Counted from the stretch's first letter, positions 1 to 10,092 are shown. The stretch: 64,000 nucleotides of DNA from Saltatorellus ferox (GCA_007751475.1 CP036434.1:620001-684000); one strand, 5' to 3'. Notes: generated from the sequence alone by a model not told the origin. Translations and numbers: made by a program.

Positions 1-2175
1 TACACCGACCTCTCGCCCGAGCGCACCGATCTCGTGCTCGAGGGGGTCGTTCGCAGGCCGAGCGCGGACTCGGAAACGTGGCGCATCCTCTACCGCGGCG
101 ACGTCGAGGTCTCGCTCGACGAACAGGAACTGCTCGTCGCGGAGGGCGCCGCGCCCGGTTCGACGGTCCAGGTCCGTGCGACCTGGTCCGGAGAGTTCGC
201 CAGGCTCCGCGTCGTCATGCACCCGACCCGCAACGAGCTGATGAGCGAGCCACGCCATGGCTTCGCCATCCAGTCGGAGAACGCCTTTGGCGGCTGGACG
301 CTGCTCGGGGAAGACCGACTCTTCGCGGACGTGCCCACGCCCGGCGTGGCGTCCACCGTCGCGCGCTGGACGTTCGTTCGAACGCTCAGCCTCTGGCTGC
401 TCCTCGGAGTCGCGCTGTACTCGCTGGTGACGACGTTCCGAAGCGCCTGGCGCACCACACCCTCCGCGGTCAAGCTGGCCGTCGCCGTCTTCACGGCGGC
501 TTTCCTCACGCGCGCCATCGTGCTCACGGATCGATTCGCCGTCGATCCACGGCTCTGGACGCTGTCTTCGAACGGCGACAACTACGTGCTCTTCGCACGC
601 GCGACGCTCTCCGGTGGCCCGAGCGCCGTGCACGGTGCCTACTACGGACCCGGCAACGTATGGTGGCTCATGGCCGTGACGTCTGCGATTGGTCCGGAGC
701 TCGCCAAGCTATCGTGGGTCAACGTCCTGCTAGGAAGCGTGAGCGTCTCGGCGCTGGCTTACGCAGCGGCACGCGCACGCGGCCTGCGCGCCGGGGCGTT
801 CGTGGGGCTCTTCGCGAGCTTTTACGGCCCGCTGGTGTTCTTCCAGACCTCGCTCCAGGTGGCCGCCGTGGCGACCTCGGCGATGGCCCTGCTCATCGCC
901 GCGGTCCTCCGGCATCACCATGAGCCCACCCCGGGACGTGCGTTCACCTCGGGGCTCTTCCTCGGCGCGGCGGCCCTGGCGCGGCCGACCCATCTGGCGC
1001 TCGCTCCCGTTCTGTTCTTCGTGTTCGTCCTGGGCCGCCGTTGGCGCGATGCGGCGCTCCTGACCGTCGGCACCCTCTGCGTCGTTCTTCCCCAGACGGC
1101 ACTCAATCAGACGAGCCTCGATCACTCTCTGATCAGCGCCAACGGCCCCATCAACCTGCTCCTCGGCAACAACACGGATGCGAGCGGCGACTACAGCCGC
1201 ACACCCGCGTTCTTCGCCGCAAGAGACAAGGCGCGCGAGAACGGCGAAACTCTTGTTCAGGCCACGAAGGACGAGATCCTGGAGGATCCCGTTCGCGCTG
1301 CCGAGCTCTTCGTTCGCAAGTGCGCGCTTCTGTTCCTGCAGGACGAGACCGACGGAATGATCTCTTTCCCCGTCCAGGGCCTCGAGGCTTCGCCGTTCCT
1401 GAGGGCGATCACGTGGAACGGGAGGATCGGGATGGCGGTCCTCGCCTGGCTCGCGTTCTTCGGCGCCGCGGCCGCGCTGATGCGGGACAGGCTCCCGGCG
1501 GACCGCCTGGCCATCACGGCCGTCATCTGCACGGCCGCCTTCGGTCTGGCGACGGCCGCCGTCTTCGTGAACGCACGCATTCGATCGCCTGAGATCCCGC
1601 TCCTGATCCTGCTGGCCGCGCTCGGCCTCGACCGCCTTTCGTCCCGCCAGCTTCGACTGCGTTCGGCGATCTTCGCGGCGACCCTCGCCACCGCACTCAC
1701 GATGGGGGTGACGCTCGTGCTCACCCACCTGCCCCGCAAGCCAGTGCTCGGTGCGCTGCCATCCGACGCCGTGGCGCTGGAGGCTGCGCCGGGCGCGGGC
1801 CTTCAGCTGATCGGCTACAGGATCGAACCTGAAGAGTTGATCGCCGGGCGCCACGCCTACGTCACGCTTTTCTGGCGAGCGGCCGGCGAGTCAAGGGACG
1901 ACGCCAAGGTCCGCGTCTCGATCCTGGGGATGAACGAGGGGAAACCCCTGTCCTCGGTGAAGGAGGACATCGGCACGGTCCAGTTCCCCCCTCGGCCCCC
2001 GTCGACCTGGTCGCCAGGCGCGATCGTTCAGGAGGCCTACTACGTGCCCCTCAGGCGGACCTGTCCCGACGCGGTCCGGATCCAGGCGACGTACGGCTCG
2101 GGGGAGTCCCGGGATCTCGGTGGGCCCCACCGCGTCGCTCCACCGCGACCCCTCCAGGGGCGAATATTGGACTGA
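1..2175 (+). CDS. Membrane glycosyltransferase-like protein, GT39/PMT type (5'-partial)
   Basis: The frame is open from base 1, so the true start lies left of the window and 724 codons are visible. The visible N-terminal ~110 residues look like a soluble beta-rich segment. Then come roughly ten hydrophobic helices (first near residues 120-140), with loops such as YYGPGNVWW and LLLGNNTDASGDY that resemble the luminal loops of PMT/ArnT-like (family 39) glycosyltransferases. The last ~130 residues are again soluble and beta-rich. Family members use polyprenyl-phosphate sugars to glycosylate proteins or lipids outside the membrane. The substrate here is unknown. Assignment to the GT39 superfamily rests on topology and general resemblance, because the usual N-terminal DD/DE motif is not in view. 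Confidence 0.65.
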   Translation, partial: YTDLSPERTDLVLEGVVRRPSADSETWRILYRGDVEVSLDEQELLVAEGAAPGSTVQVRATWSGEFARLRVVMHPTRNELMSEPRHGFAIQSENAFGGWTLLGEDRLFADVPTPGVASTVARWTFVRTLSLWLLLGVALYSLVTTFRSAWRTTPSAVKLAVAVFTAAFLTRAIVLTDRFAVDPRLWTLSSNGDNYVLFARATLSGGPSAVHGAYYGPGNVWWLMAVTSAIGPELAKLSWVNVLLGSVSVSALAYAAARARGLRAGAFVGLFASFYGPLVFFQTSLQVAAVATSAMALLIAAVLRHHHEPTPGRAFTSGLFLGAAALARPTHLALAPVLFFVFVLGRRWRDAALLTVGTLCVVLPQTALNQTSLDHSLISANGPINLLLGNNTDASGDYSRTPAFFAARDKARENGETLVQATKDEILEDPVRAAELFVRKCALLFLQDETDGMISFPVQGLEASPFLRAITWNGRIGMAVLAWLAFFGAAAALMRDRLPADRLAITAVICTAAFGLATAAVFVNARIRSPEIPLLILLAALGLDRLSSRQLRLRSAIFAATLATALTMGVTLVLTHLPRKPVLGALPSDAVALEAAPGAGLQLIGYRIEPEELIAGRHAYVTLFWRAAGESRDDAKVRVSILGMNEGKPLSSVKEDIGTVQFPPRPPSTWSPGAIVQEAYYVPLRRTCPDAVRIQATYGSGESRDLGGPHRVAPPRPLQGRILD

Positions 2176-2312
2176 CGTAAGGGCTACCAACGAAGGGAGG
2201 GCGGAGGACGTACGGTCGTAGTGAATCGCCGCGTGTTTGCCCCACGCGAACACCCCCTGCCGTGTTCGGCCCGCCATAATCGCCCGACCATCCAAGCACC
2301 TTCAACCACTCC

Positions 2313-4124
2313 ATGATTCTCGCCGCCTCGCTCGCCGCCCTGGGTGCCCTTTCGCTGTCGCCCTCGGGGGCGCCAGAACCCGTCACGCCTGCCCTCACCT
2401 ACTCTTCTGCCGCACCCCGCGCCTCGACAGGTCAGGACGCGAAGAAGCTTGCCGAGCAGCTCGCGTCCGATCAGCCCGTGGCCGAGCGCATCGCTGCTGC
2501 CCAGGGACTGGCCGGCCTTGGCAAGAAGTCGGCTCCGGCGCTGTCCGCCATGATCCTCGCGCTCAACGACCCCGAGCCCCAGGTCGTCGATGGGGTCCTG
2601 GTCGCCCTTCAGGCGGTCGGAAAGGACGCTCGCCTCGCCCTCCAGGACATCCTTGCAACGGGGGAGTACGAGGGCCAGGAGGTCTCAAGTCCCGTCGCGG
2701 CGCGCGTGCTGCTCGGCATGGGGAAGGTCGCGAAGACCGCGGTGTACGAGCACATGGATTCCATGGAGATGGGCCGCGACAAGATCCGGTTCATGGCGGC
2801 CATGGGCCTCGATGGGCTGCCCTTCATTGCCGGAGCCCTCGGGGGGGAGGATCCGGAGCTCGATCTCGCGATCATGCGCTCGCTTCGGCGCGAGGCGGTC
2901 AAGGAGACGAGAACGCCGGAGTCCGTCGCGCCCGCGCTGGAGCGCATCACCGACACAGCGACCAGGCTGGCTTTCGAAACGGCCTGGCTCCAGAACCCGA
3001 AGAACGAGTTCATCACCCAGTACGGCGCATGGGTCGCCAGCGACAGCCCGATGCTGGTGGACACGGGCCTCTGGGCCCTCGGTCTGATCGGCAAGGACGG
3101 TGCTGCGCACGCGGACGCCGTCGCGACCCATCTGGATTCCGAGGACCCGATCACGGCCGCCACGGCCATCTGGGCGCTCACGAGCTTCCTGGAGCCCGGG
3201 CCAGGGCCCGTCGTCCCCGAGATCCCGGCGACCTTCCCCGGCGCTTCCGCCGAAGCTGCGGCCCGAATCTCCGACTCCATGGAGGACGACGTGTTCCTCC
3301 TCTGGCGGGAGACGGGCAAGCCGCTGGGCTACCGCGGCCGGATCGGCTCGAAGGCGCGAGAGTTCTGGGGCCTCGCGCCGACCTGGACCGGCAAGCGCTT
3401 GCCCGTCCCGCCGACGCCTGATCGTTCCAAGATGCCTGCTTCGATCCTCGGGCTCGAAGATCGCTTCTTCGGGCTGGCGAGCGGCCGCGACGAGCTTCTT
3501 TCGCGCCTGGCATCCGACGCGCTCGTCGCGCTCGGAAACACCGAGACACGGACCCGCGACCTCTGGCTCAAGTGGCTCGAGGGTCGTGACACCGCGAAGA
3601 TCCAATCCGCGCTGCTCGGCCTCCGCGCGATCGGCCGCGATCTGATCATGATCGAGGAACAGCCGGAGATCACCTACGAAGGTCTCGTCGCGAAGCACCT
3701 CAACCAGCCGGAGACGATGGTCGCCGCGGCCCAGGTGCTGACGAACATCCAGACGCCCTCGGCCTGGGCGTCGGTCGTGAATCAGATCTCGATCCTCGAG
3801 GGCAAGCCGCCCCTCGGGATGGTGCTGGCGATCAGCCGCTACGACGTCGAGGCGCTACGCCCGTACCTGCCGCAGATGCAGGATCTGTACGAGCAAGGCA
3901 ACTACATGTTCTCGGCTTTCCTCATCAAGTTCGGCGCTGAAGCGCTGACCTCGTTCGAGAAAGAACTCGGGTCGAACCTCATGGATCGACAGATGGTGGC
4001 CGTCGAATCGCTGGGGCACATCGGCAAGGATGCGCGCGCTCTCCTGCCGCGGCTGCGATCGATGAAGAGCAAGAACACGATGGTGCAGAAGCTGATCAAC
4101 GACGCGGTCAAGCGGATTCAGTAG
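2313..4124 (+). CDS. Secreted HEAT-repeat-like protein
   Basis: This 603-residue protein begins with a probable Sec signal peptide (hydrophobic residues 1-18, then a small/Pro-rich stretch). It is then built of repeated amphipathic helix pairs of the HEAT/PBS-lyase type. Recognisable units include AERIAAAQGLAGLGKKS near residue 55 and a final unit (MVAVESLGHIGKDARALLPRL) near residue 560. Such proteins are usually protein-interaction scaffolds, and no catalytic motif is visible. ATG 2313 gives the signal peptide directly. The 137-bp upstream gap has no clear Shine-Dalgarno. The 3' end overlaps the convergent glycosyltransferase gene by 17 bp. Function is unknown. Confidence 0.7.
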   Translation: MILAASLAALGALSLSPSGAPEPVTPALTYSSAAPRASTGQDAKKLAEQLASDQPVAERIAAAQGLAGLGKKSAPALSAMILALNDPEPQVVDGVLVALQAVGKDARLALQDILATGEYEGQEVSSPVAARVLLGMGKVAKTAVYEHMDSMEMGRDKIRFMAAMGLDGLPFIAGALGGEDPELDLAIMRSLRREAVKETRTPESVAPALERITDTATRLAFETAWLQNPKNEFITQYGAWVASDSPMLVDTGLWALGLIGKDGAAHADAVATHLDSEDPITAATAIWALTSFLEPGPGPVVPEIPATFPGASAEAAARISDSMEDDVFLLWRETGKPLGYRGRIGSKAREFWGLAPTWTGKRLPVPPTPDRSKMPASILGLEDRFFGLASGRDELLSRLASDALVALGNTETRTRDLWLKWLEGRDTAKIQSALLGLRAIGRDLIMIEEQPEITYEGLVAKHLNQPETMVAAAQVLTNIQTPSAWASVVNQISILEGKPPLGMVLAISRYDVEALRPYLPQMQDLYEQGNYMFSAFLIKFGAEALTSFEKELGSNLMDRQMVAVESLGHIGKDARALLPRLRSMKSKNTMVQKLINDAVKRIQ

Positions 4125-5343
4125 GGGAGTGGAGCGGATCGGCTGGCGCGGCTCGGCGTAGCTCCTTCAGCGAGTAGCTCGTGTCGCGCCAGGAGATCCT
4201 TCCAGTCGTGACAGCGCCGATGGCCGAGCGCCAGAGGACGGCGAGGAACGCCAGGATTCCGAGCGGAAAGAAGAGCGCGCTCGTGCGGGGCAGTTCCGCC
4301 GAGCGCGCGGACTCCGCGGCGCCGACGAGATGGAGCGCCGCCACGGCGGCGCCCAGTCCACGCGCCAGGCTCGAGGCTCCGGTCCAGTCCGAAGGGAACG
4401 CGGCGACCACGAACGGGCCGACGACGACGAGCAGCAGGAAGACCGTGGCTGCCACTGCCAGGGTCCATGAGTAGTTGATGCCCGCGAAGGTGTTCTTGTG
4501 AAGGCCACGTAGCATCGCGCGAAGGCTCGGGTACCACGTCAAGGAGGCGACGTCGCCCGCGAAGACGAAGGCCGAGCGCCCGCCCGCCGCCTTGACTGCC
4601 TTCCCGAGGCGAAGATCATCATCGATTCGCATCGCGATGGCCGCGTGGCCGCCGGCCCGCTCGTACGCGCTGCGGCGCACCAGATTGAGGGCGCCGATGC
4701 CGACGTGGGCGGAACTCTGCGGGTTCGGGACGCTCCAGGGGCGAGTGAACAGGCCGAACAGCACGCCGAAGGCCGCGATCTGGCCGGCGAGAGCCCAGGA
4801 CGCCGCGTGGACACGCGGTGCGCCCGCGAGGTGGTCGAGGCCGTGGTCCTCCAGGTGGGCGATGGCTCCTCGGACGCCGCCCGGTTCGAAGACGACGTCC
4901 GCGTCGGTAAAGAGCAGGTACTCGGGCGGATCCGGATCGGCGACGGCCGCGGCCACGCCGACCGCGAGAGCATGGTTCTTTCCCAGCCAACCAGGTGGGA
5001 GATCGGTCACGTGCTGGACCAGGAGACCGGGCTCTCCTTCCGCAATGCCCTCCAGGATCGCCCCCGTGCCGTCGGTGGAGCGGTCGTCGACGACAACGAT
5101 CCGGAGCCCCGGGTCGAGCTGACTCAGGAGCGACCTCAGCGCCGGTTCGATGGTCCTGGCCTCGTCGCGGGCGGCCACGATGACGGCTGCGCGCGGCCCT
5201 GAAGGGATCCTCACCGCGAGCCCAGCTGGATCCACGGAGGGATGGAGACGCGCGATACGCCGCATCCGTGGCAGGACGACGGCGGATCCGACGAGCGTGC
5301 CGCCGAGAGCGGCCAGGGAATACAGAAGAAGGAGGTCTGGCAC
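4108..5343 (-). CDS. Family 2 glycosyltransferase, membrane-associated (HpnB-like)
   Basis: The sequence shows a GT-A fold family 2 glycosyltransferase: a nucleotide-binding start (AVIVAARDEARTI), IVVVDDRSTDGTG, a DxD-type motif (LLFTDADVVF), a WLGKNHAL segment and an acidic motif RIDDDLRLG. The N-terminal helix and two or three C-terminal hydrophobic helices anchor it in the membrane. The WLGK and WYPSLRAM segments resemble hopanoid-associated HpnB-type or carotenoid glycosyltransferases, but the acceptor cannot be read from sequence. GTG 5343 is preferred because it starts at the membrane helix and leaves about 97 bp for divergent promoters with pepN. An in-frame ATG at 5409 would add 22 residues and leave only 31 bp. 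Confidence 0.75.
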   Translation of the reverse strand: MPDLLLLYSLAALGGTLVGSAVVLPRMRRIARLHPSVDPAGLAVRIPSGPRAAVIVAARDEARTIEPALRSLLSQLDPGLRIVVVDDRSTDGTGAILEGIAEGEPGLLVQHVTDLPPGWLGKNHALAVGVAAAVADPDPPEYLLFTDADVVFEPGGVRGAIAHLEDHGLDHLAGAPRVHAASWALAGQIAAFGVLFGLFTRPWSVPNPQSSAHVGIGALNLVRRSAYERAGGHAAIAMRIDDDLRLGKAVKAAGGRSAFVFAGDVASLTWYPSLRAMLRGLHKNTFAGINYSWTLAVAATVFLLLVVVGPFVVAAFPSDWTGASSLARGLGAAVAALHLVGAAESARSAELPRTSALFFPLGILAFLAVLWRSAIGAVTTGRISWRDTSYSLKELRRAAPADPLHSPTESA

Positions 5344-5440
5344 GGTGCAACTCGCCCAAAGGGCGATCGGGCTGCTACCCTCTTCGGCCGCAAGCTCCCC
5401 GAAGACCACCGCGAACCTTCACTGCCCCGTCGATTCTCCC

Positions 5441-8101
5441 ATGACTGTCACGACCTCCGATACCGCCAGCGCTCCCCAGCCGAAGTACCGCAAGGACTAC
5501 CAGGCGCCAGGGTTCTGGATCCATGAGGTCGAGCTCTGGTTCGATCTCGGTGCAGACGGGACGACCGTGCGCTCCAGCATTCGCTTCGAGCGCAACGCGG
5601 CGGTGACCGAGCCCGGTAGCCCGCTCGTACTGATGGGCGAGGAGCTGGAGACGCTGCGCGTCTCCGTCGACGGCAAGGAACTCGGCGCGTCGGGCTGGTC
5701 CGCCACGGCGACGGAGCTGACGGTCCGCGATCTTCCCGGGGACAGCTTCACGCTGGAAACCGAGGTGCGCATTCACCCGGAGTCGAACACCGCGCTGAGC
5801 GGGCTCTACCGCTCCAGCGGAAACTTCTGCACCCAGTGCGAGGCCGAGGGCTTCCGTCGCATCACGTGGTTCCTCGATCGGCCGGACGTGATGGCAACCT
5901 ACCGCGTCACGGTGACGGCGGATAAGACGAAGTACCCGATGCTGCTCTCGAACGGCAACCGCATCGAGGAGCGCGAGGAAGAGGGCGGGCGTCACTCCGT
6001 CGTCTGGGAGGACCCGTTCAAGAAGCCGAGCTACCTCTTCGCGCTCGTCGCCGGCGATCTGCACTGCCACCGCGGCACCTTCGAGACGATGACGGGCCGC
6101 ACCATCGACCTGGAGATCTACGTCGAGCACAAGGACGCCGACAAGTGCGACCACGCGCTCGGCTCGCTGCAGCGGTCGATGAAGTGGGACGAGGAGACCT
6201 TCGGCCTCGAGTACGACCTCGACCTCTACATGATCGTCGCGGTCAGCGACTTCAACATGGGGGCCATGGAGAACAAGGGCCTCAACGTCTTCAACTCGAA
6301 GTACGTGCTCGCGCGGACCGACACGGCGTCCGACGCCGACTTCGAGGCGGTCGAGGCCGTGATCGCCCACGAGTACTTCCACAACTGGACCGGCAACCGC
6401 GTCACGTGCCGTGATTGGTTCCAGCTCACGCTCAAGGAAGGGCTGACGGTCTACCGGGACGCCCGCTTCACGGCGGATAAGACGTCCGAAGCTGTGAAGC
6501 GCATCGACGATGTCCAGGGGCTGCGCGCGCATCAGTTCGCCGAGGACTCGGGTCCCATGGCGCACCCGATCCGTCCGGAGCAGTACATCGAGATGAACAA
6601 CTTCTACACCTCGACGGTGTACGAGAAGGGCGCCGAGGTCATCCGGATGTACGAGACGCTTCTCGGACGCGACGGCTTCCGCAAGGGCATGGACCTCTAC
6701 TTCGAGCGCCATGACGGACAGGCGGTGACCTGCGATGATTTCCGTGCCGCCATGGCCGACGCGAACGGCCGCGATCTCGACCAGTTCGAGCGCTGGTACC
6801 TGCAAAAGGGCACGCCGACCCTGAAGGCCGTCGGCTGCTACGACGAGCCGAACCAGACCTACACCCTGGAGCTGACGCAGTCCGCGCCGGAGAACGAGCC
6901 GCACTTCGAGCCGACCCACATGCCGGTCAGCTTCGGCCTCGTCGGCCCGACCGGCGCCGACATGGGGCTCGCCTTCGAGGGCGAAGACGCGTCGAAGGCT
7001 CCGACGAACCGCGTGCTCGAACTGCGGGAGATGACGCAGACGTGGACCTTCCACGGGGTCTGCGCACGGCCCGTCCCCTCGGTGCTGCGCGGCTTCTCCG
7101 CGCCCGTGAACCTGGAGATGGAGCGGTCGCAAGAGGACCTCGCGTTCCTGTTCGCCCACGACTCCGACTCTTTCAATCGCTGGGACGCGGGACAGACGCT
7201 CTTCAAGGGCGTACTGCTGGCACTCGCCGACCGTGCCGCGAAGGGCGAAGCGCTGACGCTCGACCCCGCGGTCGTCGAAGCGGTGCGCAACCTCCTGAAC
7301 GACGAGTCGCTCGACGGATCGCTCAAGTCCCAGGCCATGTCCTTGCCGGGCTTCAGCGTGCTCAGCCAGGCGCGCACGCACGTGAACCCCGCGGCGCTCA
7401 TCGAAGCCCGCGACTTCGTGATCGAAACGCTGAGTCGTGAACTGCGCGGGGATCTTCTCGCGCAGCGGAAGGCCGCCCGGCCGACCGGCGCGTATCGCGC
7501 GGACAAGGAGTCGATCCACGGACGTCGCCTCGCGAATGCGGCCCTCGGCCTGCTCTCCGCGACCGGCGAGGACGACATCATCGAGATGGCAGAGGAGCAG
7601 TTCGCAGCCGCGGACAACATGACGGATTCGCAGGCGGCGCTCGGGTGCCTCGTGCAGATTCCTGGCTCGCATCGCACCCAGGCGCTGCAGGCGTTCTACG
7701 AGCGCTGGAGCGGCGACGCGCTCGTGATGGACAAGTGGTTCGCGATCCAGGCGATGTCGCGTCCGTTCGACGTGGCCGCGTACGAGCTGCTGCGCGCGCA
7801 CAAGAACTTCACGATGGAGAACCCGAACCGCGTCCGCTCGCTGGTCGGCGTCTTTGCCATGCAGAACTTCCGAGGGTTCCATGCGCAGGACGGCTCCGGC
7901 TACCGGGCCGTGGCGGACGCGGTGCTGGAGCTGGACTCGCTGAATCCCCAGGTGGCTTCGCGGATGGTGCGAGCGCTGAACCCGTGGAAGCAGTTTGCGG
8001 CTCCCTGGAGCGATCTCATGAAGGCGCAGCTGGAGCGGATCCGCGAGAAGAAGGGGCTCTCGAAGGATGTCTTCGAGATCGTCAGCAGCGCGCTGGGCTG
8101 A
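5441..8101 (+). CDS. pepN: Aminopeptidase N (M1 family zinc peptidase)
   Basis: This 886-residue protein removes N-terminal amino acids from peptides in the cytoplasm. It has the M1 hallmarks: the exopeptidase motif GAMEN at residues 274-278, the zinc site HEYFH at 310-314 with the third ligand Glu333, and a following YEKGAEVIRMYE segment that supplies the conserved catalytic Tyr region. The C-terminal ~400 residues match the alpha-helical domain of bacterial PepN, and the length is close to the E. coli enzyme. ATG 5441 was chosen because homology begins about 12 residues later (YRKDYQAPGFW). The open frame upstream to 5150 runs over the divergent glycosyltransferase and is not coding. Confidence 0.95.
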   Translation: MTVTTSDTASAPQPKYRKDYQAPGFWIHEVELWFDLGADGTTVRSSIRFERNAAVTEPGSPLVLMGEELETLRVSVDGKELGASGWSATATELTVRDLPGDSFTLETEVRIHPESNTALSGLYRSSGNFCTQCEAEGFRRITWFLDRPDVMATYRVTVTADKTKYPMLLSNGNRIEEREEEGGRHSVVWEDPFKKPSYLFALVAGDLHCHRGTFETMTGRTIDLEIYVEHKDADKCDHALGSLQRSMKWDEETFGLEYDLDLYMIVAVSDFNMGAMENKGLNVFNSKYVLARTDTASDADFEAVEAVIAHEYFHNWTGNRVTCRDWFQLTLKEGLTVYRDARFTADKTSEAVKRIDDVQGLRAHQFAEDSGPMAHPIRPEQYIEMNNFYTSTVYEKGAEVIRMYETLLGRDGFRKGMDLYFERHDGQAVTCDDFRAAMADANGRDLDQFERWYLQKGTPTLKAVGCYDEPNQTYTLELTQSAPENEPHFEPTHMPVSFGLVGPTGADMGLAFEGEDASKAPTNRVLELREMTQTWTFHGVCARPVPSVLRGFSAPVNLEMERSQEDLAFLFAHDSDSFNRWDAGQTLFKGVLLALADRAAKGEALTLDPAVVEAVRNLLNDESLDGSLKSQAMSLPGFSVLSQARTHVNPAALIEARDFVIETLSRELRGDLLAQRKAARPTGAYRADKESIHGRRLANAALGLLSATGEDDIIEMAEEQFAAADNMTDSQAALGCLVQIPGSHRTQALQAFYERWSGDALVMDKWFAIQAMSRPFDVAAYELLRAHKNFTMENPNRVRSLVGVFAMQNFRGFHAQDGSGYRAVADAVLELDSLNPQVASRMVRALNPWKQFAAPWSDLMKAQLERIREKKGLSKDVFEIVSSALG

Positions 8102-8114
8102 TCTTTCCACGACC

Positions 8115-9083
8115 ATGTCCGCCCCCGTCCTTGAGCCCGACGATGAAGCGATCGCGCGCGCCGTTCGGACGCTTCGCGGGGGTGGGCTCGTCGCCATGCC
8201 CACCGAGACCGTGTACGGACTGGCATGCGACGCGAGCCACGGCCAGGCGATCGCTCGGCTCTACGACGCCAAGGGGCGACCCAGCTTCAATCCGCTGATC
8301 GCGCACGTCGCCGACGAGGCGATGGCGCGCCGGGAGGCGGGTGGGTGGGATGGCCAGCGGGGCGCGGCAGCTCGGCTCTCCGCGGCGTTCTGGCCGGGTC
8401 CGTTGACCCTGGTCATGCCGTTCGCCACGGACACTGGAAGCGTGTCCGATCTGGCGCGTGCCGGGCTGCCGACCATCGCCCTGCGTCAGCCGGACCATCC
8501 GGTTGCGCAACGTTTGATCCGGGCGTTCGGCGGGCCACTCGTCGCGCCCTCGGCGAATCCTTCGGGCCGGATGAGCCCCACGCGTGCCGAGCACGTGGCC
8601 GCGGAGATGGGCGACCTCGTCGACCTGATCCTCGACGGCGGTGCCTGTCGCGTGGGACTGGAGTCGACCATCGTCTCGCTGGTGGGAATGGAGCCCGCTC
8701 TCCTTCGACCGGGAGGGCTCGACCCATCGGACCTGGAGCAGGTGCTGGGGCGGCCGCTTCGTCAAGGTGGCGACCGCCCGGATGCCCCTTCGTCGCCTGG
8801 GCAGCTCCTGCGGCACTACGCGCCGCGCGCGCGCTTGCGACTGAATGCGATCGCTTGCGACGAAGGCGAGGTATTTCTTGGCTTTGGTAGCCAGGGTGTT
8901 TCCGGATCGTCCGATGCCAATCTGTCGCCGAGCGGCAGCTTGATCGAAGCCGCCGCGAATCTCTTCACTCTCCTGCGTGCGCTCGATGATCGTGCGACTG
9001 CCATTGCCGTGGCACCGATTCCCACCATCGGGTTGGGTCTGGCGATCAACGACCGCTTGCAGCGCGCCGCTCGTCGCGAGTAA
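8115..9083 (+). CDS. L-threonylcarbamoyladenylate synthase (Sua5/TsaC)
   Basis: The 322-residue product makes threonylcarbamoyl-AMP from threonine, bicarbonate and ATP, the first step of t6A formation at tRNA position 37. The YrdC core is clear: PTETVYGLACDA near residue 35, the substrate-binding K-G-R-P-S-F-N-P-L segment near 55, and APSANPSGRMSPT near 145. The protein continues beyond the ~190-residue core through RPGG and a linker into a ~120-residue C-terminal domain, as in long Sua5 rather than short TsaC proteins. ATG 8115 begins 13 bp after the pepN stop, so the two may be co-transcribed. The in-frame start at 8067 would overlap pepN. Confidence 0.9.
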   Translation: MSAPVLEPDDEAIARAVRTLRGGGLVAMPTETVYGLACDASHGQAIARLYDAKGRPSFNPLIAHVADEAMARREAGGWDGQRGAAARLSAAFWPGPLTLVMPFATDTGSVSDLARAGLPTIALRQPDHPVAQRLIRAFGGPLVAPSANPSGRMSPTRAEHVAAEMGDLVDLILDGGACRVGLESTIVSLVGMEPALLRPGGLDPSDLEQVLGRPLRQGGDRPDAPSSPGQLLRHYAPRARLRLNAIACDEGEVFLGFGSQGVSGSSDANLSPSGSLIEAAANLFTLLRALDDRATAIAVAPIPTIGLGLAINDRLQRAARRE

Positions 9084-9127
9084 GCGCTCGCCCCCTACCC
9101 GTGACCCGCTCGACGGGAAGCCAGAAG

Positions 9128-9589
9128 ATGTCCAATCAGGATCCGGAAACCGTTGCTCGCTACGAATTCGAGGTTCCCATGGAAGGCAGCGCCGAGGCCG
9201 TCTGGGCCGCGCTGACCGAGTCGACGAATGCCTGGTGGCTGGCGGACTTCCGTATTCTGGGCGCGGATTCCACCGTCACCTTCGATGCGGTTCCAGGAGG
9301 TCTTCTGGCCGAGCGTGGTAAGGGTGGAGCAGGGCTCGTCTGGTACACGGTGCAGATGATCGTCCCCGGGCGCTCACTCCACCTCGTGGGTCACATCGCC
9401 CCTTCCTGGGGTGGCCCGACGCTGACGATGCTCCAGCTGGTGATCGATGCCCGCGGAGGCAGCACGGTCCTCCGGGTCTCGGACGCCCTCATCGGCGTCT
9501 GCACGGACAAGCAAGTCGGGTTCCTGGAGAGTGGCTGGAAGCAGCTCTTCACCGAGGGGCTGGCGAAGTATGTCGCCGCCGCCCTATGA
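9128..9589 (+). CDS. START-like (SRPBCC superfamily) protein
   Basis: The product is 153 residues and reads like an AHSA1/polyketide-cyclase-type helix-grip protein. It has an N-terminal strand (YEFEVPMEGSAEAVWAALTE), a tryptophan-rich segment (NAWWLADF) and a C-terminal amphipathic helix (FLESGWKQLFTEGLAKYVAAAL) that would close a hydrophobic pocket. Relatives bind small hydrophobic ligands or act as co-chaperones; no specific role can be assigned. ATG 9128 fits the fold best. A GTG at 9101, 17 bp after the preceding stop, would add nine residues without homology support. It may be co-transcribed with the Sua5 gene. Confidence 0.7.
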   Translation: MSNQDPETVARYEFEVPMEGSAEAVWAALTESTNAWWLADFRILGADSTVTFDAVPGGLLAERGKGGAGLVWYTVQMIVPGRSLHLVGHIAPSWGGPTLTMLQLVIDARGGSTVLRVSDALIGVCTDKQVGFLESGWKQLFTEGLAKYVAAAL

Positions 9590-9714
9590 AACGGCGAGGG
9601 CGAGGCCTCGGGTCGTCTCAGATGATCCGCGACCCGCACGGCGAGACGTGAGTGGCCTGGTCCCGTGACACTCATCCTTTCGGGGCGGGCGCAAAATCTG
9701 ACCGGAACCGGAGA

Positions 9715-10083
9715 TCAGTGTCCGTCGCTGTCGACCGAGGTGATCCGCACGCCGTACGTGTTGTCGATCGTGACGACTTCTCCGCGCGCGATCACCTTGC
9801 CGTTGACGAGCACGTCGGCGGGCTCGTGAGCCTCGCGGTCCAGTGGAACGAGGCTGCCAGGCCCGAGCTTCACGAGTTCACCGAGGGATAGGCTCGCGCG
9901 CCCGATGCGCACGGTCACTCGTACCGGCACCTCCATCAGCGCGTCCATGCCGATCGGGTTGCCCTCGGAATCGGTCACTCCGTCGATCTCACCGAACTCG
10001 GCGGCCTGCACAGCCACGGCCGCGGTCGCCTCGTCGATCGAGGTCTCGAGGTCCGTCTGTGGTGTCGTGGCTTCGTCGCTCAT
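9715..10083 (-). CDS. fliN: Flagellar motor switch protein FliN
   Basis: The 122-residue protein forms part of the cytoplasmic C-ring with FliM and FliG and docks FliH of the export ATPase complex. The C-terminal ~75 residues are a typical SpoA (surface presentation of antigens) domain: MEVPVRVTVRIG, LSLGELVKLGPGSLVPLD, EPADVLVNGKVIARGEVV and NTYGVRIT. The first ~45 residues are acidic and variable, as is common. It is the last gene of the motA-fliN run, 9 bp after fliM. No convincing terminator hairpin was found before the convergent START-like gene. Confidence 0.93.
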   Translation of the reverse strand: MSDEATTPQTDLETSIDEATAAVAVQAAEFGEIDGVTDSEGNPIGMDALMEVPVRVTVRIGRASLSLGELVKLGPGSLVPLDREAHEPADVLVNGKVIARGEVVTIDNTYGVRITSVDSDGH

Positions 10084-10092
10084 GATGCAGAG

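Noticed and set aside
5375..8203. A 942-codon minus-strand frame opposite pepN
   Set aside because: PepN motifs on the plus strand are unmistakable, and the antisense frame has no recognisable domain.
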